Of a DNA stretch of 64,000 nucleotides, positions 58,497-64,000 are shown in pieces; position 1 is the stretch's first letter, and every line of letters starts with the position of its first letter. The DNA is from an uncultured Opitutaceae bacterium (GTDB lineage Bacteria > Verrucomicrobiota > Verrucomicrobiia > Opitutales > Opitutaceae): positions 37,959 to 101,958 of the forward strand of contig CAIYUN010000051.1 in assembly GCA_903929355.1 (NCBI GenBank), in the 5' to 3' direction. The position numbers were made by a program, and so were the translations under genes. The notes below the pieces were generated by a model. It was not told where the DNA came from. It saw only the letters and a list, made by a program, of their open reading frames with translations, and ran no database searches.

Positions 58497-59324
58497 ATGA
58501 ACGACGCGCCCTCGCCCTTCCAAGCGCCACACGACCCGACGCTCACCCTGCGCGCGGACCCGCCCCGCGTGACGTGGCGGCAACGGCTCAAAAAGCTGTT
58601 GGGGCCGTTTGCGGCCGTCTTTGCGGTCCTTGGCAAGTTTTTTGCCGTCATCAAAGGGCTGCTGCTGCCGCTCCTGCCGTTCATCAAGACGGGGGGCACG
58701 ATGCTGATCTCAATCTGGTTCTACGCGCAAGGCTGGGGCTGGCCATTTGCCGTCGGCTTTGTCATCCTCATTTTTGTCCATGAGTGCGGGCATTTGGTGG
58801 TGGCGCGGTGGTTTGGTCTGAAAGTGGGCGCGCCGATGTTCATCCCGTTCATGGGCGCGCTCATCGCGTTGAAGCAGGCGCCGCGCAATGCCTGGGTCGA
58901 GGCCTGTGTGGGCATCGGCGGACCCATCGCCGGTTCGCTCGGGGCCGCGGGGTGTCTGCTGACCTACCAGGTGACCGGCGATCTTTTCTGGCGTGATCTG
59001 GCCTTCACGGGATTTTTCCTGAATCTTTTCAACCTCACCCCGATTGGGTTTCTCGACGGCGGACGCATTGTGACGGCGCTTTCCCCCTGGCTGTGGGTGG
59101 TGGGTCTGGTCATCATGGGCGCGATGGCGTGGGCGCACCCGAATTTTCTGCTGATCCTGATCCTCATTTTGTCCCTGCCCCGGCTGTGGTCGCTGTTCCG
59201 GACCAAAACCGAGGCGGAGAAACGTTACTTCGAGATCTCCCCGGGGCAGCGTGGGACGATGGCGGCGATGTATTTCGGCCTGGTGGCGGCGCTGGGGTGG
59301 GCGATGTTCGCCACGGCCAGGTAG
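58497..59324 (+). CDS. Site-2 protease family (M50) membrane metallopeptidase
   Basis: Integral-membrane zinc protease (275 aa). Zinc motif HECGH (residues 95-99) in [18 protein letters not shown], third ligand Asp in [12 protein letters not shown] (D187). Around them are TM helices; a Pro/charged N-terminus is cytosolic. No PDZ domain, so this is not an RseP type but like the SpoIVFB/YwhC-related M50B proteins. Substrate unknown. Start at 58497, 33 nt after the previous gene; 98 nt before moxR. Confidence 0.87.
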   Translation: MNDAPSPFQAPHDPTLTLRADPPRVTWRQRLKKLLGPFAAVFAVLGKFFAVIKGLLLPLLPFIKTGGTMLISIWFYAQGWGWPFAVGFVILIFVHECGHLVVARWFGLKVGAPMFIPFMGALIALKQAPRNAWVEACVGIGGPIAGSLGAAGCLLTYQVTGDLFWRDLAFTGFFLNLFNLTPIGFLDGGRIVTALSPWLWVVGLVIMGAMAWAHPNFLLILILILSLPRLWSLFRTKTEAEKRYFEISPGQRGTMAAMYFGLVAALGWAMFATAR

Positions 59325-59337
59325 GCTTCCCGGACGG

Positions 59338-59356
59338 GGCGCGGACGTCCCGCGCC
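59338..59356. terminator. GC-rich palindrome after the M50 protease gene
   Basis: GGCGCGG-ACGTC-CCGCGCC, 7-bp stem, 13 bp after the stop codon. Same word family as the palindrome on the tgt stop at 35080-35105. No T-run. A REP-like or weak terminator role is possible. Confidence 0.5.
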
Positions 59357-59422
59357 AGGGGATCGGCCACCGACCGGCATCCCCGGCTTGCGGTCCGGCG
59401 CCAACCCGCCATGGTTGCCGCC

Positions 59423-60394
59423 ATGAGCGACTTTGTCTCCGGCTCCGCCATCGCCGACGCCCGCCAGGTGCTCGACCGCATCCGCGCCAACATGCGCGTC
59501 ACGATCAAGGGGAAGGACGAGGTCATCGACCAGGTGCTGGTCTGCCTGATCGCCGGCGGGCATGTGCTGCTCGAGGATTTGCCGGGGGTCGGGAAGACCA
59601 CGCTGGCCTACTCGCTTGCGCGTTCGACCGACTGTGCGTTCGCGCGCATCCAGTTTACGAGCGACCTGCTGCCGGGCGATGTGACCGGGGTGGGGATTTA
59701 CGACGAGCAGGCGCGGGAGTTTGTCTTCAAGCGGGGGCCGGTGTTTGCCAACGTCGTGCTGGCCGACGAGATCAACCGGGCGACGCCCAAGACCCAGTCG
59801 GCGCTCTTGGAGGTGATGGAGCGCGGCAAGGTCACGGCAGACGGCGCGACCCATGCCGCGGGCACGCCGTTCATGGTCTTTGCGACCCAGAACCCGGTCG
59901 ATTACGAGGGCACGTTTCCGCTGCCGGAGAGCCAGCTCGACCGGTTCCTCATGCGTCTGCGGATGGGCTATCCCAAGGCGGCGGACGAGATGGAGATCCT
60001 GCGTGCTGCGCACACGACCTATGACGCCATGGCGCTGGAGCCGGTCGCCACGCGGGTCGAAATCCTGCGGCTGCAGGCGCTGGTCGGGGAGGTGTTTCTC
60101 GAGGACTCGGTGCTCGAGTTTGTGCTGCGGATCGTGGGGGCGACGCGCACCGAGACGGAGTTTCGCGCGGGGGTGTCGGTGCGGGGCGGGCTGGCGCTCA
60201 AACGGGCGGCCCAGGCCCGCGCGCTGCTGCAGGGGCGCGACTTCGTGGTGCCGGAGGACGTGCAGGAGCTGGCCGCGCCGGTCCTTGCGCACCGACTCGC
60301 GCTGGCGCGGCCCGGCGCCGACGCGCTGGAGGAGCGGCACACGGTGGGGGACACGCTGCGGAAAATCCTCGCGGCCCTGCCGCCGCCGGTGTGA
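59423..60394 (+). CDS. MoxR-family AAA+ ATPase
   Basis: Cytoplasmic AAA+ chaperone-like ATPase (323 aa). Walker [13 protein letters not shown], Walker [25 protein letters not shown], sensor 1 [20 protein letters not shown], arginine-finger region [15 protein letters not shown] and the C-terminal lid. [19 protein letters not shown] is diagnostic for MoxR. It begins a MoxR-DUF58-transglutaminase cassette, an arrangement conserved across bacteria and linked to assembly or activation of cell-envelope proteins. An ATG at 59411 (MVAAMSDF) is a possible alternative start. Confidence 0.95.
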   Translation: MSDFVSGSAIADARQVLDRIRANMRVTIKGKDEVIDQVLVCLIAGGHVLLEDLPGVGKTTLAYSLARSTDCAFARIQFTSDLLPGDVTGVGIYDEQAREFVFKRGPVFANVVLADEINRATPKTQSALLEVMERGKVTADGATHAAGTPFMVFATQNPVDYEGTFPLPESQLDRFLMRLRMGYPKAADEMEILRAAHTTYDAMALEPVATRVEILRLQALVGEVFLEDSVLEFVLRIVGATRTETEFRAGVSVRGGLALKRAAQARALLQGRDFVVPEDVQELAAPVLAHRLALARPGADALEERHTVGDTLRKILAALPPPV

Positions 60395-60427
60395 CTGCAC
60401 CCGCCGGGGTCTAGCGGCAAGATACTC

Positions 60428-60446
60428 TATTACAACAATATATAAA
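60428..60446. promoter_or_regulatory. AT-rich island before the DUF58 gene
   Basis: TATTACAACAATATATAAA in a 50-bp AT-rich stretch (about 60420-60472), unlike the GC-rich surroundings. It carries TATA-like -10 options 30-45 bp before the DUF58 start. A very similar text occurs after the transglutaminase gene at 63826-63840. Confidence 0.45.
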
Positions 60447-60474
60447 TTCAACCTTTAAACTTCCAATAAATCCC

Positions 60475-61671
60475 ATGGGCGAAGATGCGGCCAAAGCTGC
60501 AAGGTTGGAGGGTGAGCGTCGACCGTTGGGCGTGGCGCGCGATGGCGCCGGGCTGGAATGGCACGGGGCGGGACACCGCCACCGGAAGCGCGGACGGCGC
60601 TGGCGGCGGATCCTGTGGGCGCTGCTGCTGCCTCCCCGGGGGCCGCGGATGGGACTGACGCTGCCGGGCGCGCTGCTGGTCGCGCTGGCGCTCGCCATCG
60701 GCGGCGCGGCCTACAACACGTCGAACAACATCCTTTTCATCACGCTTTCGCTGCTGCTTTCGTGCCTGCTGCTGAGCGGCGTGCTGGCCTGGCTGAATTT
60801 TTCCCGGTTGCGCTGGCGGCTGCGGGTGCGACTCCCGCTGCGCAAGGGCATGGAGCACAGCCTGATGGTGGAGGTCCGCAACGACAAGCAGTTCGCTCCC
60901 GCCTACGCGCTCGCGTTCGAGTGCGCCGCCACCGGCGGGGCGGGGCCGGTCATGGTCGCGCTGCCCGGCCGGCTGGACCCGGGGGCGCAAGCCAGCGCGG
61001 AATGGCGGCTGCGGCCGGCGCGGCGGGGGCTCCTGCGCGTCGAGCTGGTGGCGGCGGTCTCGGTCTTCCCCTTTGGGTTTGTGCGCAAGGTCGTCGGCAT
61101 CGGGCAGGGGCAGGAGGTGCCGGTGTGGCCGGCGGCGGTGGCCTACCAGACCTGCCACAACCCGCCGGGCTGGCGGCCGCGGGCCGGGGCGCGGCGCGGG
61201 ACCGCAGGGCCGCGCGGCGGCGACCTCCGGGCGTTGCGGCGCTATGCACCCGGGGATCCGCCGCGCGCAGTCCACTGGAAGGCCAGCGCGCGCGCGCGCC
61301 GGCTGCTGGTGCGCGAGTTTTCTCCCGAGCTGGACGACGGGGTGCTGCTCTCACTGCAACCGCCGGCGGAGCGGTGGCCGCGCGCGGAGCAGTTTGAGCT
61401 GCTGTGCGGCCTGGCGGCCACGCTGGCGGAGGACCTGTTCCACGCGGGGCGCTTGCGTGCGACCGTCATCGGGGACGGGCCGGTGCAACCCGTGCGGGGA
61501 GCCCGCGACGTGGAGGCGTTTCTCGACCAGATCGCCCGGTTGGAGCCGGCACCGGGGCCGGCGCGGCCGGAACCCTCGGGTGGGCCGCGGCCGGGGTTGA
61601 TGACGTTTGCACCGGACGGGGCGCGGGGGGTGATTGCCTATGTCGATGGAATCAAAACGGCCACAGCTTGA
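60475..61671 (+). CDS. DUF58 domain protein
   Basis: Membrane-anchored protein (398 aa). Basic N-terminus, two TM helices (LTLPGALLVALALAIGGAAY, NNILFITLSLLLSCLLLSGVLAWL), then a beta-rich domain and the DUF58 core with the conserved GDLRALRRYAPGDPPRAVHWKASARARRLLVREF; DUF58 relates to VWA-like domains. It lies between MoxR and the transglutaminase, overlapping the latter by 32 nt, so translation is coupled. Exact role in the cassette is not known in the family. Confidence 0.93.
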   Translation: MGEDAAKAARLEGERRPLGVARDGAGLEWHGAGHRHRKRGRRWRRILWALLLPPRGPRMGLTLPGALLVALALAIGGAAYNTSNNILFITLSLLLSCLLLSGVLAWLNFSRLRWRLRVRLPLRKGMEHSLMVEVRNDKQFAPAYALAFECAATGGAGPVMVALPGRLDPGAQASAEWRLRPARRGLLRVELVAAVSVFPFGFVRKVVGIGQGQEVPVWPAAVAYQTCHNPPGWRPRAGARRGTAGPRGGDLRALRRYAPGDPPRAVHWKASARARRLLVREFSPELDDGVLLSLQPPAERWPRAEQFELLCGLAATLAEDLFHAGRLRATVIGDGPVQPVRGARDVEAFLDQIARLEPAPGPARPEPSGGPRPGLMTFAPDGARGVIAYVDGIKTATA

Positions 61672-63793
61672 CCGCGCCGAGCTGCAGCAGCTTCGCTGGC
61701 TGTTTGGCACGCTGCTGCTCCTGCTGGCCGCTTGGACGGTGCCCTACATGGACATCGACGCGTGGGTCTGGCTGGCCCTGATCACGGGGGGGGCGCCGCT
61801 CATGCTCTGGCGGCCGGACTTGGCCGCGCGGTTGCCGCGCTGGGCGCACCGGCTGGCCTTTCCCCTGTTTTTGACGGTGACGGTGGCGGACTGGCGGCTG
61901 GAGACGGTCCGCGTGCTGCCGGCGCTGGTGCGGCTGACCCTCATGCTGCTGCTCTACCGGGCGGCGACCATGCGGCGGCGTCGCGAGGACCTGCAGGTGG
62001 TCGTGCTCGGCCTTTTCCTCGTGGTGGTGGCGGGCGTGCTGTCGGTGTCGGTGATGTTTGTGGCCCAGATTCTGGGGTTCACCGCCTGCGCCCTGCTGCT
62101 GCTGCTGACGCTGACACTGACGGGCACCGCGGAGACCGAGGCGGCTCCGCCGGAATGGACCCGGGTGAACTGGCCCGCGCTGGCGCGCCGGGTGCGGGCG
62201 GTGACCAACTGGCGGGTGGTATTGTTCGGCGGCGGGCTGTTTGGCGGGCTGGTGGCGCTCTCTTCCGTCTTTTTCATCCTGCTCCCACGCTTTGACCTCG
62301 AGGGCAGTCTGTTCTTCGACCACCTGATGCAGGGCAAAGCCCGGACCGGGTTCACCGACGAGGTGAAGCTGGGGGACGTGACCGACATCACGCAGGACAC
62401 CAGCATCGCCTTCCACGTGGATGTGGACGATCCGGCCAAGGTGCCCGCGAACCTCTACTGGCGGATGATCGTGCTGGACCAATATGCGGGCGGAAAATTC
62501 AGCATCTCACGAGCCTTGGAGGTGCGTCTCACGCCCGAAAAAACCGCCCGTTACAGCGGCACGGAGCAAGTGCGGGCCGGTGCACCGGTATGGACCTTCT
62601 ATTTCGAGCCGGGCATCAGCCGGTATCTCGCGCTGCCGGGCAGTTTCAACCGGCTGGTTTTCACGGAGGAGCAACCGTTGGAGGGAGATGGGGAGCTGCG
62701 CGTGGTCCGGTTGCCGCATTCGTCGGTGCAGATGCTGGCTTACAAGGTGGAAGGTTTGAACCTGGCGTCGACACTGCCGGCACCCAGCGGGGACGGGGCT
62801 CTCACCGGCCAGTCGGGAACGTTGCCGGCCTACAAGAGCCTACGGCAGATTTCCCCGGACGACCAGGCGCAGTTGGTCCGCTGGGCTCAGGCGTTGGGGG
62901 CGCCTCCGCAGAACCCTTCCGAGTTTGCGCGCCGGGCGTGTGCGTGGCTCTCAAGCAACCACGCTTACACCCTCCAGATGACGCTGCCGGATGATCCCGT
63001 GGGAGTGAAACGCGACCCGATCGTGCGGTGGCTGGACAGCACGAGTCCGGGTCACTGCGAATTTTTTGCGGGATCGCTCGTGCTGCTGGCCCGCGCCGCC
63101 GGCTACCCGGCGCGGATGGTGGTGGGCTTCAAGGGCGGCACCTGGAATCCGACCAGCGGCAATCTGACCGTGCGCAACTCCAATGCGCACGCCTGGTGCG
63201 AGGTGCTGGACGCCGCGAAAAAAGAGTGGGTGCGGGTGGACCCGATCCAGCGTGCGGACGTGTTTGGCGACGCGGCCGGCACGCTGAGCGGCGAGGCGGT
63301 GTTGCAAAAAATCAGCGACCGCACCTTCAGCGCGCGCTTCGACGGCCTGCGGATGTTCTGGTACCGGCGCATCGTGGATTTTAACCAGGGCGCGCAGGTG
63401 GAAATCGCGCACCGGGCCCGGCTGGTGATGGAGGATTTTGGTCGCTGGCTGAAGGCCTGGCTCGAGGGGAAACGGGACGCCATCCGGGCATGGCTGAACC
63501 ACCCGTGGGACCGCCGCCAGCTCGCGGAGAGCGCGGCCGCAGCGGCCTTTCTCCTCGTGGGGGCGTGGTGGTGGCGGCTGGGCCGTTTCGCCTGGCTGCG
63601 GCGGCGGGGGGGCAACCCGGTGCGACGGGAGGCCGGGCGCTGGCTGGCGCGCCTCGGAAGCCGCGCCGGAGGCGCGGTGGGGGGCGAATTGGGGGAGGAA
63701 TTGCGGCGGCTGCGGTACGGCGCGCCAGGAAGCTGGCCAAATCCGGAAAAAATCTTTCGGGCGGCGCGACGTTTTTGGCGAGGGCGGGAGTGA
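61640..63793 (+). CDS. Membrane transglutaminase-like protein (TgpA type)
   Basis: Protein of 717 aa with ~6 N-terminal TM helices (LRWLFGTLLLLLAAWTVPYM, LVVLGLFLVVVAGVL-like segments and others), a periplasmic domain (PANLYWRMIVLDQYAGGKFS), and a transglutaminase-like cysteine-protease core with the triad Cys in SPGHCEFFAGSLVLLARAAGYPARMVVGF, His in SNAHAWCEVLD and Asp in WVRVDP. One C-terminal TM and a basic cytosolic tail follow. In Pseudomonas TgpA is an essential periplasmic transglutaminase. ATG at 61640 (MSMESKRP) is chosen; the track uses a TTG 6 nt upstream. Confidence 0.93.
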   Translation: MSMESKRPQLDRAELQQLRWLFGTLLLLLAAWTVPYMDIDAWVWLALITGGAPLMLWRPDLAARLPRWAHRLAFPLFLTVTVADWRLETVRVLPALVRLTLMLLLYRAATMRRRREDLQVVVLGLFLVVVAGVLSVSVMFVAQILGFTACALLLLLTLTLTGTAETEAAPPEWTRVNWPALARRVRAVTNWRVVLFGGGLFGGLVALSSVFFILLPRFDLEGSLFFDHLMQGKARTGFTDEVKLGDVTDITQDTSIAFHVDVDDPAKVPANLYWRMIVLDQYAGGKFSISRALEVRLTPEKTARYSGTEQVRAGAPVWTFYFEPGISRYLALPGSFNRLVFTEEQPLEGDGELRVVRLPHSSVQMLAYKVEGLNLASTLPAPSGDGALTGQSGTLPAYKSLRQISPDDQAQLVRWAQALGAPPQNPSEFARRACAWLSSNHAYTLQMTLPDDPVGVKRDPIVRWLDSTSPGHCEFFAGSLVLLARAAGYPARMVVGFKGGTWNPTSGNLTVRNSNAHAWCEVLDAAKKEWVRVDPIQRADVFGDAAGTLSGEAVLQKISDRTFSARFDGLRMFWYRRIVDFNQGAQVEIAHRARLVMEDFGRWLKAWLEGKRDAIRAWLNHPWDRRQLAESAAAAAFLLVGAWWWRLGRFAWLRRRGGNPVRREAGRWLARLGSRAGGAVGGELGEELRRLRYGAPGSWPNPEKIFRAARRFWRGRE

Positions 63794-64000
63794 GTGAAGG
63801 AAAAATACAAACACGCAAATAGCTATATTACAATATATTACGAGATTTTGATGGGCGGAGAAATCGGGTGGAGGCAGTTTGATTTTTTTTTTCAAAAATC
63901 TATTGACCTCCGAAAAAAAAAGTGTCCTGATTGTCCTCTTTCCCATCGGGGAAGGCTCTTTGAAATTTACTTTGTGCGATTGATTGGGACCCCCAATCAA
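63794..64000. other. AT-rich right-edge spacer
   Basis: 207 bp with much lower GC than the rest. It contains TATTACAATATATTA (63826-63840), T- and A-runs around 63870-63925, TTGACC (63904-63909) as a possible -35, and a perfect 9-bp hairpin TTGATTGGG-ACC-CCCAATCAA (63980-64000) that touches the window end. It may be a promoter or leader region of the next gene outside the window. Confidence 0.5.

Overview
The window is high-GC DNA with long, densely packed genes. It looks like a chromosome segment of a free-living, polysaccharide-degrading Gram-negative bacterium, most likely Verrucomicrobiota near Opitutales. The lineage is inferred from protein style (a ~990-residue SecA, PstC and PstA with very large periplasmic domains, many Tat- or Sec-exported esterases and glycosidases without SusCD) and was not tested by search. 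Almost every start codon lacks a Shine-Dalgarno sequence and instead has a C-rich tract directly in front of the ATG.

Layout. 1-8 kb: two EmrAB-type drug efflux pumps, one divergent from a LysR regulator with a LysR-type palindrome, the other in a TetR-hlyD-MFS operon whose MFS gene is cut by an in-frame TAG. Between them lie an OsmC peroxidase and a 326-bp MITE-like element with 26-bp terminal inverted repeats ending on the stop codon of hlyD. 8-16 kb: a DctA-type symporter, IlvB, YmdB, an esterase/beta-propeller fusion, an orphan AraF-like binding lipoprotein and a PmtA-like methyltransferase. 16-30 kb: a mostly minus-strand locus of exported carbohydrate enzymes (three paralogous CE1-type esterases, a GH67/GH20-like TIM-barrel protein, a sugar isomerase-like protein, an alpha/beta hydrolase, two TolB-like propeller paralogues), interrupted by a DUF4337 membrane protein and a small membrane protein. 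30-45 kb: a hybrid histidine kinase cut by a second in-frame TAG, NrdR, TrpG/PabA, Tgt, an alpha/beta hydrolase, UDP-xylose synthase, GH42 beta-galactosidase, SecA, Lnt and RuvC. 45-49 kb: small secreted proteins and two SGNH esterases. 49-54.5 kb: pstC-pstA-pstB-phoU without pstS. 54.7-64 kb: an uncharacterised RG-rich protein, an MTA phosphorylase-like enzyme, a 3-hydroxyisobutyrate-dehydrogenase-like protein, an M50 protease and a MoxR-DUF58-transglutaminase cassette.

The most unusual material is between the genes. At least a dozen spacers contain short degenerate tandem arrays with a strict 7-bp period; the unit words differ from spacer to spacer, but length (often five units, ~35 bp) and period are the same. 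A second class has a ~10-bp period, and there are GC-rich REP-like palindromes. Several arrays or palindromes touch stop or start codons. Other points worth checking: a Tgt in which all three zinc-binding cysteines are replaced, recurrent RRGG/RGG linkers in exported enzymes, and low-GC mosaic segments inside two carbohydrate-enzyme genes.
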